NCBI GenBank assembly: GCA_019248265.1
Contig: JAEHGX010000001.1
Location: 113,639 to 177,638, forward strand
From: Candidatus Falkowbacteria bacterium S5_I03
GTDB lineage: Bacteria; Patescibacteriota; Patescibacteriia; Patescibacteriales; UBA12465
Length of the DNA stretch: 64,000 nt
Direction of reading: 5' to 3'
The notes beneath the pieces were generated by a model that was not told where the DNA came from, ran no database searches, and was given only the letters and a program-made list of their open reading frames with translations. Of the stretch, positions 8,123 through 17,363 are shown piece after piece. Positions within the stretch are counted from its first letter, which is position 1, and every line of letters begins with the position of its first letter. Made by a program: the position numbers and the translations under genes.

Positions 8123-9631
8123 ATGCCTAGACCAAAAAAAACCGAATTGAAAACGGTTTCCAAGGCTAAAGAGGCCAAACCTAAAAAGCCGCTTAAAAAA
8201 ATAAGCGCGCCCAAGCAAATAGCGCCCAAGCCTAAGGCTAAACCGGTTATTATTGATGTTATTGAAGATGATGAAGACGGTTTTGATGATTCCAATTTCT
8301 TTTCCGATGAGTCTTTGGCAAAAAAGAGTTTTAGCCCCGAAGTACTGGCAGTGGAAAGCGTTATTCGCGCAGCTGCGTCTAAGTCCGAAGAAGTGGGAGC
8401 GGAAATGGATGTTCAAAAGAAATTTTTTTCCGATTTGGTAACGGAAATTAAAACTAAAAAGGGAAGCGATTTGCCGGAAGATTTGGAAGTTAGAAAACAG
8501 CCATCACCCAAGAAAAGAGTCAGCTTATATAGTCGCTTGGTTTTAAAATTTTTATTGTTGGTGGGTATTTTAGCGGTTTTGGTTTTTTATTTTTCTTTTT
8601 CTAAATTAACGGTTTTAGTGACTCCGCAAGTAGAAACCATCAGCGACACCTTGTTCTTGCGAATCGGTGGCGATAATTCCGCGACTTCAACCGAAGATGC
8701 TCGAGAAAAGATTAACGGCGCGGTTAATGAATATCCGGTAGAAATTACCAAGGTTTATCCGGCCAGCGGCGAGGATGCTCTCGGCCAGGAAGTTACCGGT
8801 AAAGTTATTTTGGTAAATAATTATGTTAAAGACCAGCCGTTAGTAGCAACGACCAGATTATTGTCTAGCGACAATAAACTCTTTAGGCTTAAATCAGCGG
8901 TGACTATACCGGCCGGCGGGAAGATCGAAGCTGAGGTTTATGCCGATAAAGTTTCTCCGGAAATGGCGATTAGCTCCGCTCACTTCACAATCCCTGGCCT
9001 TTGGGCGGGATTGCAAGATAAAATTTATGCTGATAGCGCCGAACCTTTTTCTTACCAAACCAGTTCGGAAAAATATGTGAAGGCCTCCGATTTGCAATTA
9101 GCTCTGCGTGATGTCGATGCTTTAATTATGGCCAAGGTTAAGGAGGGGCAAAGTTTCCCGACCGATAGCGTTGTTTTATACGAAATATTGGATTCAGCTG
9201 ACGCCAAAACTGACGCTCAAGCCGGCGATAAAGTTAATCAATTCACTTTAACTATCAGAGCCAAAGTGGCGGTGGTCGTATTTCCTAAACAAGACGCCGA
9301 AAAATTAGCAGCTGCTAAATTAAATTTGTTGGTTCCTGATGATAAAGAATTGTCAGAATTCAAAACAGAAAGCCTGTCCTATACTTTGGAAAGCTATGAT
9401 GCCGACACCAAAACGGCAGCGGTTAAAGCCTCTTTTTCAGGCCTGATGATTCTTAAGAGTAATGCCGACATCATTGACCGGGAGAAATTAGTTAATCTTA
9501 ATTCTTCGCAAATAGCAACTTACCTAAGCGATTATCCTGAAATTGGAAATTATGAATTGAAGTTTTTCCCGACCTTTATTAAAAAAGCTCCGCATTTAGT
9601 CGATAGAATCGAAGTAAAAATTGCCAAGTAA
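8123..9631 (+). CDS. Membrane-anchored protein resembling CPR baseplate-J-like family
   Basis: A 502-residue protein. The first 130 residues are Lys, Pro and acid-rich and probably cytoplasmic. One transmembrane helix follows at about 137-160 (FLLLVGILAVLVFYFSF), then a large extracytoplasmic region of beta-type repeats. The block AGGKIEAEVYADKVSP followed by HFTIPGLW resembles motifs I associate with CPR proteins annotated as baseplate J-like. That is recall, not a search. It may be a cell-envelope protein. It has its own promoter and ends at a strong bidirectional terminator. Confidence 0.65.
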   Translation: MPRPKKTELKTVSKAKEAKPKKPLKKISAPKQIAPKPKAKPVIIDVIEDDEDGFDDSNFFSDESLAKKSFSPEVLAVESVIRAAASKSEEVGAEMDVQKKFFSDLVTEIKTKKGSDLPEDLEVRKQPSPKKRVSLYSRLVLKFLLLVGILAVLVFYFSFSKLTVLVTPQVETISDTLFLRIGGDNSATSTEDAREKINGAVNEYPVEITKVYPASGEDALGQEVTGKVILVNNYVKDQPLVATTRLLSSDNKLFRLKSAVTIPAGGKIEAEVYADKVSPEMAISSAHFTIPGLWAGLQDKIYADSAEPFSYQTSSEKYVKASDLQLALRDVDALIMAKVKEGQSFPTDSVVLYEILDSADAKTDAQAGDKVNQFTLTIRAKVAVVVFPKQDAEKLAAAKLNLLVPDDKELSEFKTESLSYTLESYDADTKTAAVKASFSGLMILKSNADIIDREKLVNLNSSQIATYLSDYPEIGNYELKFFPTFIKKAPHLVDRIEVKIAK

Positions 9632-9646
9632 AAAAATTTCCATAAT

Positions 9647-9676
9647 AAAAAAACGTCCTCAGCGGACGTTTTTTAT
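9647..9676. terminator. Bidirectional terminator between convergent genes
   Basis: AAAAAACGTCC-TCAGC-GGACGTTTTTT lies between the stop at 9631 on the plus strand and the stop at 9699 on the minus strand, with A and T tracts suitable for both directions. Confidence 0.85.
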
Positions 9677-9698
9677 TTTGGTTAAGCAAATTTAGTAT

Positions 9699-10652
9699 TT
9701 AGAACAAACCTAGAAATTTACCGCTGCTTTTTTTAACATTTATTTTTTTGTTTAAATAAATATTCTCAGCTTCTTTTAAAGTCGCGCCTTTAAGAATCAG
9801 GGCGCTGATAGCTTGCGCTAGGCGAGAAGCTTCTGCTAGCGGGCGCTGGTGGAGATTGCGGCCGATTGCTAGGCCGGAACTTTTCCCGATTTCTAGTTGT
9901 AATTTTAAGAAAGCTAGAATTTCTTTGGCTGGTTGCTTGCTGCCGCCGACGCAAATAACTTTTGTCCGTCCCGCCGCGGTGGTGGCTTCTTGAAATTTAA
10001 GGGCTGCTAGTTTTTTATCCTTAGCCTGGTAAGGATACTTTATTTTAACAAAATCCGCGTCCAAGCAAGCAGCGACGCCGGCGCCACCGGCAATTGTATG
10101 GATATCTTCTTCTTTAACGTTTTTGCCGCGGGGATAAACCCAGAGAATCGCCAGCAAACCGGCTTGATGAGCTTCAAAAATTATTTTAGCGGCTTGAGCG
10201 AGCATTTGCGCTTCATATTTTCCGCCCAGATAAAGAGTATAGCCGACGCCGCCGATTTTTAAGCCGCTTTGTTTTTTGAAATTAACAATTTCCGCTACGC
10301 TCCATAAAGGCAGGCTGGAGTCTTTTTCTTCATTCGGTCCTAAATTGGTCTTGCCATTTAACTTGATGATATATGGCAATTGGCGGTAATTAGCTCCATA
10401 TTGGGCAATTAAGCCTAAATGCATCGCTAATACACCGCCGCCAGAGGCAGCCGCAATTTTGAAAAAATGTTCCGGATTGTTATCTTCGGGGCTGATTCCC
10501 GGACCAAAAAAATCGCCGTTTAAATGTTCCAGTTTTTGATCGCCGGCGATGAGAAACAAGTTGCCGGTATTTTTTGTAAATAGCGAGAAGTTTTTTAGAT
10601 ATTCCGCTCTTTTTTCCGGCTTAACGCTCAGCGGAATGGGAAACTTTTTCAT
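9699..10652 (-). CDS. Class I fructose-bisphosphate aldolase, archaeal (DhnA) type
   Basis: A 317-residue TIM-barrel protein of the DhnA/LsrF family. It would catalyse reversible cleavage of fructose 1,6-bisphosphate to DHAP and glyceraldehyde 3-phosphate in the cytoplasm. Visible motifs are IAGDQKLEHL near the start, LWVYPRGKNV at about residue 168, ADFVKIKYP at about 200-208 (the Lys expected to form the Schiff base) and the phosphate-binding ICVGGSKQP at about 232. CPR bacteria often carry this archaeal-type enzyme in place of class II Fba. An LsrF-like aldolase specificity cannot be excluded. Confidence 0.85.
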   Translation of the reverse strand: MKKFPIPLSVKPEKRAEYLKNFSLFTKNTGNLFLIAGDQKLEHLNGDFFGPGISPEDNNPEHFFKIAAASGGGVLAMHLGLIAQYGANYRQLPYIIKLNGKTNLGPNEEKDSSLPLWSVAEIVNFKKQSGLKIGGVGYTLYLGGKYEAQMLAQAAKIIFEAHQAGLLAILWVYPRGKNVKEEDIHTIAGGAGVAACLDADFVKIKYPYQAKDKKLAALKFQEATTAAGRTKVICVGGSKQPAKEILAFLKLQLEIGKSSGLAIGRNLHQRPLAEASRLAQAISALILKGATLKEAENIYLNKKINVKKSSGKFLGLF

Positions 10653-10744
10653 ATATATTTATAAATTATGGCTAATATGCTATTATTGAATTAGTAATTA
10701 GCTCATTTTAGGAGCCTAAATTATATAGATATTATAACATAAGT

Positions 10745-11635
10745 ATGGAAAAAGATAAAAATAAAGATGATATTAATTTAAAAAAATATCATGATTTGGG
10801 CGGACTGACGATTAGCGAAATGAATATCGGTCTTTGGTTTTCCGAACATCGCAAGGCGCTGACTAAGGCACTGACTATTTTTTTGATTGTGATTTCCGCT
10901 TTCTTTTTTGTTTATTCCACCTATAACTATATTATGTATTTCTTGAGCGGAGCAGTCGATAACCAAACCGAGACGCAAGTCACTTCGCCGCGCAACGTGG
11001 TTACCGAGATGGCCGCCGCGCCGGTAGAAGTTTTTAAGAATAATGACAGCTATGATTTAGCGGTTTTACTTAAGAATCCGAATGATAGTTTTTCGGCCGA
11101 GTTTGATTATTGTTTTATTCAGGCTGAAAGCGAAATCTATTGTGGTCACTCTTTCATTTTGCCCTCCGAGCAAAAATATGTATTGTCTTTAGGATTAAAA
11201 ATTAACGCCACTAACGTTAATCCGGTTTTTCAAGTAAAAGATATTTTCTGGAGCCGAGTCAATAAGCGAATTATTCCTGATTGGCAGGTTTTTTATAATG
11301 CGCGGCTTAATTTTACTATTTCCGATATTAATTTTTTAAGTGCTTCCCGCAGCGGCTTATCGGAGAATCTAAGGCTTAATAGTCTGGATTTTCACGTGGT
11401 CAATAATAGCCCCTATAGCTATTATGAAGTGCCGTTTGATATTTTGTTCTATTCCGGCTCGCGTTTGGTGGGGGTAGAACGCAGTATTGCCACTAATTTT
11501 TTGGCTGGTGAAAGCCGGGATATAAAGCTCAGTTGGGCGGGGGAGTCGGAGTCTATCAGTCGTGTCGAGATTAGCCCGCGTCTGAATATCAATGATAATG
11601 ACATTTATTTGAAGTATCAGGGTTCCGGTAATTAA
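10745..11635 (+). CDS. Single-pass membrane protein, unknown function
   Basis: A 296-residue protein: a 38-residue cytoplasmic N-terminus, one TM helix at about 40-62 (ALTIFLIVISAFFFVYSTY), then a roughly 230-residue beta-rich extracytoplasmic domain with one pair of cysteines (FDYCFIQAESEIYCGH). It ends 2 bp before the rodA/ftsW-type gene, so the two are probably co-transcribed. That suggests an envelope or cell-wall role. I do not recognise the domain. Confidence 0.75.
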   Translation: MEKDKNKDDINLKKYHDLGGLTISEMNIGLWFSEHRKALTKALTIFLIVISAFFFVYSTYNYIMYFLSGAVDNQTETQVTSPRNVVTEMAAAPVEVFKNNDSYDLAVLLKNPNDSFSAEFDYCFIQAESEIYCGHSFILPSEQKYVLSLGLKINATNVNPVFQVKDIFWSRVNKRIIPDWQVFYNARLNFTISDINFLSASRSGLSENLRLNSLDFHVVNNSPYSYYEVPFDILFYSGSRLVGVERSIATNFLAGESRDIKLSWAGESESISRVEISPRLNINDNDIYLKYQGSGN

Positions 11636-11636
11636 T

Positions 11637-12743
11637 ATGTTTAACCGTTTAAAGTCCCATTTCTATAACTTCGATTGGATTATTATGGCCGCCGTCTTGT
11701 TGCTGGTCAGTTTTGGTTTAGTGGAAATTTATAGTGTGGCTTTGGGACGAGAAAGTCTGGATTTGCTAAATTTTCATAAGCAAATCTTTTTTGTAGTTTT
11801 TGGTTTCGTTTTATTGATTACTTTTTCTTTTATCGATTATTATTTTTTAAAAAGTATTAGCCGCTATTTATTCTTTTTCGGCGTAATTTTCCTGCTGTCC
11901 GTATTAATTTTTGGCGAAACCATCAGGGGCACGAAAGGTTGGTTCAATGTCGCCGGATTTAGTCTGCAGCCGGTAGAATTTATTAAAATAATTTTAATTT
12001 TATTTTTGGCCAATTATTTTTCCGGTTTGGCTACTAAAATTAAAACTACCAAGAATTTTTTTATTTCCGCCGGCTATACTTTAGTCTTTGTCGGCTTGGT
12101 CCTGATGCAGCCTGATTTTGGCTCCGCTTTGATTTTAAGCGCGATTTGGATAGTTTTGATTATGGCGGCCGATTTTAATCTAAAGTATTTTCTGGCTATC
12201 GGCTTAGCTGCCGTAATTTTGTTTAGTTCTGCTTGGTTTTTCTTCTTCAAGGATTATCAAAAGGAGCGGATTATGACTTTTGTCTCCCCGACGGCTAATT
12301 CCTTGGAATCCGGTTATAATATTTCGCAAGCCATAATTGCCATCGGTTCCGGCGGGATAACCGGCAAAGGCGTCGGTTTTGGCTCCCAATCACAGCTTAA
12401 ATTTTTGCCGGAAGCACAAAACGACTTCATTTTTGCGGTCATTTCTGAAGAATTAGGATTTTTGGGCGTCAGCTTAGTTTTGTCTTTCTATTTTATCCTC
12501 TTTTTTCGTTGTTTTTCGATTTTGAAGAAAATCAACAATGATTTCGGGATTTATTTTTTAATTGGAGCTAGCGGCTTGATTTTTATCCAAATGTTTATTA
12601 ATATTGGTATGAACTTAGGCATTATGCCCGTTGTTGGTTTGCCGCTGCCGTTTATCAGCTATGGGGGAAGTTCGCTCTTATCTTTAATGATAATTGTGGG
12701 AATTATGCAAAATATCATCATTAAATCAAAAACTAGATATTAA
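11637..12743 (+). CDS. SEDS family peptidoglycan polymerase (RodA/FtsW)
   Basis: A 368-residue polytopic protein with about ten TM helices. It carries the SEDS signatures TKGWFNVAGFSLQPVEFIKI (about residues 98-117), QAQ-like EAQNDFIFAVISEELGF (about 260-276) and LPLPFISYGGSSLL near the C-terminus. SEDS proteins polymerise lipid II into glycan strands with a partner class B PBP. No PBP gene is adjacent. The sequence alone does not settle RodA versus FtsW. Confidence 0.92.
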   Translation: MFNRLKSHFYNFDWIIMAAVLLLVSFGLVEIYSVALGRESLDLLNFHKQIFFVVFGFVLLITFSFIDYYFLKSISRYLFFFGVIFLLSVLIFGETIRGTKGWFNVAGFSLQPVEFIKIILILFLANYFSGLATKIKTTKNFFISAGYTLVFVGLVLMQPDFGSALILSAIWIVLIMAADFNLKYFLAIGLAAVILFSSAWFFFFKDYQKERIMTFVSPTANSLESGYNISQAIIAIGSGGITGKGVGFGSQSQLKFLPEAQNDFIFAVISEELGFLGVSLVLSFYFILFFRCFSILKKINNDFGIYFLIGASGLIFIQMFINIGMNLGIMPVVGLPLPFISYGGSSLLSLMIIVGIMQNIIIKSKTRY

Positions 12744-12747
12744 ATTT

Positions 12748-13359
12748 ATGGAGTTAAAATTATCAGCGCAAAAGCGTGAAAAAAATGAAAAGTTAGACAA
12801 GGATTATTTATCGGCGGTTCTATATGGCAAGGGTATAGAGACCCAAAGCCTTAAATTAAAGGTGGCCGATTTTGTTAAAGTATTTGCCGCCGCCGGCGAA
12901 TCGAATCTTATCAAGCTGGAGGCCGGCGCTACTGCCGTTAACGTTCTTGTTAAGGACATTCAAAAGGACCCGCTTAAGAACTTTATTAATCATGTTGACT
13001 TTTATCAAGTTAACATGAAGGAAAAAGTTAATGCGGAAATTCCTTTGCATTTTGTTGGCGAATCCAAAGTGGTGAGAGAAATGGGCGGTATGATTAACAA
13101 AGAAATTCATGAAATTGAAGTTGAATGTCTGCCTAGCGATTTGGTAGATCATATCGATGTTGATGTTTCCGTCCTCAATGATTTCGAAGACGTCATCAAA
13201 ATTTCTGATTTAAATATTCCTAAAGGTTTGGAAATTAGCGCCGATGGTGAAACAATCGTCGCCATGGTTATGAGACCAAAGGTTGAGGAAGAGAAGCCTG
13301 CGGAAACTGCCGCTCCGGCTGCCCCTGCTGCCGCTCCAGCTGAAGGCGATAAAAAATAA
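12748..13359 (+). CDS. rplY: 50S ribosomal protein L25 (Ctc form)
   Basis: A 203-residue protein with the ATG at 12748, 5 bp after the SEDS gene. A longer frame starting at 12694 would overlap that gene by 50 bp and has no support. It has the N-terminal L25 domain (KLSAQKREKNEKLDKDYLSA, then AVLYGKG) that binds 5S rRNA, the TL5/Ctc C-terminal beta domain (PLHFVGESKVVREMGG), and an Ala and Pro-rich tail. The lysine and aspartate-rich end is typical of the long form. A terminator follows. Confidence 0.95.
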   Translation: MELKLSAQKREKNEKLDKDYLSAVLYGKGIETQSLKLKVADFVKVFAAAGESNLIKLEAGATAVNVLVKDIQKDPLKNFINHVDFYQVNMKEKVNAEIPLHFVGESKVVREMGGMINKEIHEIEVECLPSDLVDHIDVDVSVLNDFEDVIKISDLNIPKGLEISADGETIVAMVMRPKVEEEKPAETAAPAAPAAAPAEGDKK

Positions 13360-13377
13360 TTTTGCAAATTATTGATA

Positions 13378-13408
13378 TAAAAAACTCCGAGAATATCGGA
13401 GTTTTTTA
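13378..13408. terminator. Bidirectional terminator, L25/prmC
   Basis: AAAAACTCCGA-GAATA-TCGGAGTTTTTT lies between the convergent ends of rplY (plus) and prmC (minus). Confidence 0.85.
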
Positions 13409-14272
13409 TTGGTGAATATTTATTCGTTCAACCGTTAGAAATCTTTTTCGACCGCTTAAATCTTTGATTATTTTCAGGCGCGCCGACAGCCAAATTTTTT
13501 GCGCCTCGAGTTTGATGGGGCCAGCCTGTTCGGGATTAATTTCGCAGATTAAAAATAGGGAGCTAGGGTTTATTTTTTTTAGCTGTTTAAATAACTGCCG
13601 ATAATATTTCAAGCCATCAGGCCCGCCAGTCAGTGCTAATTCAGGCTCACGGCTGATACTTGGTTCCTCTTTAGTTTGTTTAGGTGTTAAGTAGGGAAGA
13701 TTGGCCGCGATTACTAAATGCGAATTTTTTAAAGATTTTGTCGGGATATTTTGCAGTAGATTGCTTTCCAGAAAGGCAATTTTTTCCTTTAAATTATTTA
13801 CTTTAGCATTTTGGCGAGCGACAGCTAACGCCGGTTTAGAAATATCCAAACCTAAAAAACTAGAAGCATCGAAAAGCGCGCTCGTCTCTTTTTTTAGCTC
13901 GTGGGCAAGAGTGACAATAATGGCGCCGGAACCGGTGCCAATATCCAGAAAATCTAAGCCGGTTTTTTGCCGCTTGGCGTATTTTAAAATAACTTCAACC
14001 AACATCTCTGTTTCCGGGCGGGGGACTAGGACATTTTTATTAACTTTAAAATCTAAGCTATAAAATTCTTTATGGCCGATTAAATAAGCGAGCGGCCAAT
14101 TAGCCAAGCGTTTTCTAGCGGCCTCCTTGAATTGTTTAATTATTGATAGGCTTAGCTTTTCGGTCTGGCGAACGATAACGAATTCCCGCGGTTTAGCCAT
14201 TAAAAAAGCGAGCAGAGTTTCGGCTTCAGCTTGAGGAAGTTTTGATTCTTGGATTAGTTCCCGGATGTTCAT
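13406..14272 (-). CDS. prmC: Release factor glutamine methyltransferase PrmC/HemK
   Basis: A 288-residue SAM-dependent methyltransferase that methylates the Gln of the GGQ motif in release factors. The N-terminal helical domain precedes a Rossmann domain with DFLDIGTGSGAI (SAM motif I, about residues 99-110). Motif IV reads ANLPYLTPKQ at about 188-197, where the family consensus is NPPY, so the first Pro is Leu. The start overlaps the prfA stop as ATGA, and the gene order prfA-prmC matches many bacteria. The pair enzyme-substrate linkage supports the call. Confidence 0.94.
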   Translation of the reverse strand: MNIRELIQESKLPQAEAETLLAFLMAKPREFVIVRQTEKLSLSIIKQFKEAARKRLANWPLAYLIGHKEFYSLDFKVNKNVLVPRPETEMLVEVILKYAKRQKTGLDFLDIGTGSGAIIVTLAHELKKETSALFDASSFLGLDISKPALAVARQNAKVNNLKEKIAFLESNLLQNIPTKSLKNSHLVIAANLPYLTPKQTKEEPSISREPELALTGGPDGLKYYRQLFKQLKKINPSSLFLICEINPEQAGPIKLEAQKIWLSARLKIIKDLSGRKRFLTVERINIHQ

Positions 14273-15324
14273 GATTTTGCGGCGTCGCTTTCGGCTTTAG
14301 CGGCCTTTTTAAGAGAAGTGACAATTTCGCCGATTTCACCATCCATAATTCTGGTAATGCTGTGCCATGATTCGTTAATGCGGTGATCAGTTACTCGGTC
14401 TTGAGGAAAATTATAAGTTCTGATTTTATCGGAGCGGTCGCCGCCGCCGACTTGATTTTTACGAGCGCTGGATTCATTAGCCATTCTTTCTTCTTCCTGT
14501 TTGGCTAAAATACGAGAGCGTAAAACCTGAAGCGCCTTTTCTTTATTTTGGTGCTGTGATTTTTGGTCTTGGCAGCTGACAATAATGCCGGTCGGAATAT
14601 GCAAAACTCGGATGGCGGAGTAGGTAGTATTAACGCTTTGGCCACCCGGACCGCTTGAACAAAAGGTATCGATGCGAATATCGGCAGCTTTGATTTCAAT
14701 ATCCACTTCTTCGGCTTCCGGTAAAACAACGACCGTAGCGGTTGAGGTATGAACGCGGCCTTGTTTTTCAGTTTCAGGAACGCGCTGAACTCGATGGGTA
14801 CCAGCCTCAAATTTCAATAAGCCATAAGCCCCCTCGCCTTTAACGGTAAAGATTATTTCTTTATAACCGCCGATGCCTAAAACGCTTGAATCAATTAGTT
14901 CCATTTTCCAGCCTTGGCGTTCGCAGTAACGGGCATACATTCTAAATAGGTCGCCGGCAAACAAAGCGGCTTCATCGCCTCCGGCTCCGGCGCGGATTTC
15001 CAAAATAGCATTTTTTTTATCATTGGGGCTCGACGGATTTATTTCTTCATCCAACTCTTCTTTTAATTTTTCAGCCCTGGCTTCCAGGCCGCCCAGTTCT
15101 TCTTCAGCCATCGCTTTTAATTCTTGGTCGCCGCTGGCGATTATCTCTTTGTCTTGAGAGATGTTGGCGTTTATTTTTTCCAGTTCGTTTATCAAGCTAA
15201 GCGCTCTTTTAAGACCGGCATGCTCTTGCGATATTTTTATCATTTTGTCCTTGTCTTTTCCTAGGTCGGGATTCGATAATTCTTGTTCCAGTTCCGTAAA
15301 TTTTTGTTTGATATTTTCGTACAT
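14269..15324 (-). CDS. prfA: Peptide chain release factor 1
   Basis: A 351-residue class I release factor that reads UAA and UAG. The tripeptide anticodon region is RVPETEKQGRVHTS (P-x-T = PET). The catalytic GGQ sits in SSGPGGQSVNTTYS at about residues 222-235. The N-terminal coiled domain and C-terminal RNQVGGGDRSDKIRTYN block are intact. The gene ends in TGA overlapping prmC by 4 bp. UGA must be read by RF2 elsewhere, which fits a standard code. Confidence 0.97.
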   Translation of the reverse strand: MYENIKQKFTELEQELSNPDLGKDKDKMIKISQEHAGLKRALSLINELEKINANISQDKEIIASGDQELKAMAEEELGGLEARAEKLKEELDEEINPSSPNDKKNAILEIRAGAGGDEAALFAGDLFRMYARYCERQGWKMELIDSSVLGIGGYKEIIFTVKGEGAYGLLKFEAGTHRVQRVPETEKQGRVHTSTATVVVLPEAEEVDIEIKAADIRIDTFCSSGPGGQSVNTTYSAIRVLHIPTGIIVSCQDQKSQHQNKEKALQVLRSRILAKQEEERMANESSARKNQVGGGDRSDKIRTYNFPQDRVTDHRINESWHSITRIMDGEIGEIVTSLKKAAKAESDAAKS

Positions 15325-15372
15325 ATTTTTATAAATAGCTTTAGTTAACTCTAAAATCTTGGTTTAGCTAAC

Positions 15373-15439
15373 AAAAAAGCAATCAATTATAATTATTTTA
15401 GCACGAATATGCTCAATAATTAAGGCTGATTGCTTTTTT
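15373..15439 (-). terminator. 13-bp inverted repeat between rpmE and prfA
   Basis: AAAAAAGCAATCA (15373-15385) and TGATTGCTTTTTT (15427-15439) are perfect complements around a 41-bp loop. It lies 9 bp after the rpmE stop, so on the minus strand it can act as the rpmE terminator. The loop contains TTGAGC and TATAAT-like boxes that could start the prfA transcript, so terminator and promoter are probably nested. Confidence 0.55.
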
Positions 15440-15447
15440 GGCTTTTG

Positions 15448-15780
15448 CTATTTTTTATTCAGAGTAACTTGAGCGATTTTTTTAATATCTTTGGTCTTAA
15501 CAACAACTTCTTTTTTGGCTCTTTCAACGGCTCTCTTAGCGCGTTTAACCTTCTTGCCTTTTTGATCGCCATCAGTACCCTTAGCGGAGACTTTAGCTTC
15601 AAATTTTTCAACGCGGCGAGCGGTGTCAACTAATTTTTGTTTGCCGGTATAGAAAGGATGACAAGCGGAACAAAGTTCAACTTTAATTTCCGGTTCAGTA
15701 GAGCCGGTTGTAAAACTATTGCCGCAAACACAGGTTACCTTGCAGTCTGAGTAATACTTAGGATGGATATTGCTTTTCAT
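15448..15780 (-). CDS. rpmE: 50S ribosomal protein L31 with basic C-terminal extension
   Basis: A 110-residue protein. The first 65 residues are a normal zinc-type L31: [10 protein letters not shown], a Cys pair in CVCGNSF, a second pair in [14 protein letters not shown], then RRVEKFEAK. The remaining 45 residues are a Lys-rich tail ([18 protein letters not shown]), about half as long again as standard L31 (about 70 residues). Such tails probably contact rRNA, but that is inference. It is transcribed alone on the minus strand. Confidence 0.95.
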   Translation of the reverse strand: MKSNIHPKYYSDCKVTCVCGNSFTTGSTEPEIKVELCSACHPFYTGKQKLVDTARRVEKFEAKVSAKGTDGDQKGKKVKRAKRAVERAKKEVVVKTKDIKKIAQVTLNKK

Positions 15781-15929
15781 ACGTGAAAATAAAAAAATTT
15801 TATCGATTTTAAATAAAATTTCATCTATTAGTTATCTTTATTTTATGGTATTATTATGCTATCATAACTTTTAAATTTAATCAATAGCTGTCTGATAGGC
15901 ATTGTCCCCGTTACCAGAAGCCTCTTTTT

Positions 15930-17363
15930 ATGCCAAAAATACATAATATTGCTAAAAATACATCATATTTGACATTGGCCTTGATTATGCAGAAGGTCAT
16001 TTCTTTTGCCTATTTTACGCTTTTAGCTCGTTATTTGGGGCCAGCAGACTTAGGGAAGTATTATTTTGCCATTTCATTTACGACTATTTTTGCGATTTTT
16101 ATTGATTTGGGCTTTGCTAATGTTTTGACTAGGGAAATCGCCAAGGACCAGTCTAGGGCTCAGCGTCTCCTAGGCAATGTCTTGGGTCTAAAATTACCCC
16201 TCGCCTTAATTTCTATTCTGGCTGTTCTGGGACTAATTAATATTCTTCATTACGACCCCTTTGTTAAAATATTGGTTTATATTTCTTGCATCTCCATGGT
16301 TTTGGATTCCTTTACTTTAACCTTTTTTTCCACGGCTCGCGGTTTTCATAATTTGAAATACGAGAGCATCTCTTCGGTCGTTTTTCAAGTTATCGTTCTA
16401 GTTTTGGGCTACGGTGCCTTACTTTTGGGCGCCGGTTTAATTCCGGCTATGGCCGCGCTTGTTCTCGCCAGTCTTTTTAATTTTAGTTATTCTCTTGGCA
16501 TCGTCGTCCGTAAGCTAAAGATTGCGGTTAAAATAATTTATGATAAGCCGATTATCAGACATATTATTGATATCAGTTGGCCTTTTGCTCTTTTTGCCGT
16601 TTTCCAAAGATTATATACCTATTTAGATTCGGTCTTGTTGGCTTTTTTTGCGGGCGATGTTCAAGTAGGCATCTACCAGATTGCTTTTAAAATAATTTTT
16701 GCTTTGCAGTTTTTACCCATGGCCTTTACCGCTTCGCTTTACCCGGCCATGAGTTCTTATTGGCAAAACAATAGACAGCAGCTAGTAATTTCTTTCGAGC
16801 GGGCTTTAAATTATTTAAGCATTATTTCTTGGCCGCTCATTATTGGTGTTTTGTTATTAGCCGACAAGATAGTTTTGCTGTTTAAATCAGGGTTTAGCAC
16901 GGCCGTTTTGCCTTTGCAGATATCGATGGTTTCTTTGTTTTTTATTTTTATAAATTTTCCCATCGGCGCCTTGCTTAATGCTTGCGACCGTCAACGGCGC
17001 AACACGCTTAATATGGGAATTGTTGCCGCCTTCAGCGTTATTTTAAATTTTATTTTAATTCCGCGTTTCCAGGCGGTTGGCGCCAGCATTACCGTGCTTT
17101 TAAGCAACCTCTTAATGTTTATTTTGGGATTAGCGGCCATTAGCAAAATTATTGATTATCGGCCGTTTAAAAATTTAATGGTGTTGTTAAAATCTTTGGC
17201 TGCCGCCGGAATTATGGGCGCTTTAATCTTTTTTGGCAAAGAGTATGTTCATATTTTAATTTTGATTCCTACGGGCGGGATTTTATATTTTTATTTTTTA
17301 TATTTGTTTGGCGGTTTCAAAAAAGAAGATATCGGCAGTGTTTTAAAATCGTTTAAGCTATGA
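15930..17363 (+). CDS. Oligosaccharide flippase (Wzx/MATE-like)
   Basis: A 477-residue membrane protein with about 12-14 predicted TM helices. The start NTSYLTLALIMQKVISFAYF and the following LARYLGPADLGKYYFA are typical of the polysaccharide flippase superfamily (RfbX/Wzx). It would move lipid-linked glycans across the membrane. Its stop overlaps the next glycosyltransferase start (ATGA), and the genes from here to 21076 form one polysaccharide operon. The substrate cannot be inferred. Confidence 0.9.
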   Translation: MPKIHNIAKNTSYLTLALIMQKVISFAYFTLLARYLGPADLGKYYFAISFTTIFAIFIDLGFANVLTREIAKDQSRAQRLLGNVLGLKLPLALISILAVLGLINILHYDPFVKILVYISCISMVLDSFTLTFFSTARGFHNLKYESISSVVFQVIVLVLGYGALLLGAGLIPAMAALVLASLFNFSYSLGIVVRKLKIAVKIIYDKPIIRHIIDISWPFALFAVFQRLYTYLDSVLLAFFAGDVQVGIYQIAFKIIFALQFLPMAFTASLYPAMSSYWQNNRQQLVISFERALNYLSIISWPLIIGVLLLADKIVLLFKSGFSTAVLPLQISMVSLFFIFINFPIGALLNACDRQRRNTLNMGIVAAFSVILNFILIPRFQAVGASITVLLSNLLMFILGLAAISKIIDYRPFKNLMVLLKSLAAAGIMGALIFFGKEYVHILILIPTGGILYFYFLYLFGGFKKEDIGSVLKSFKL

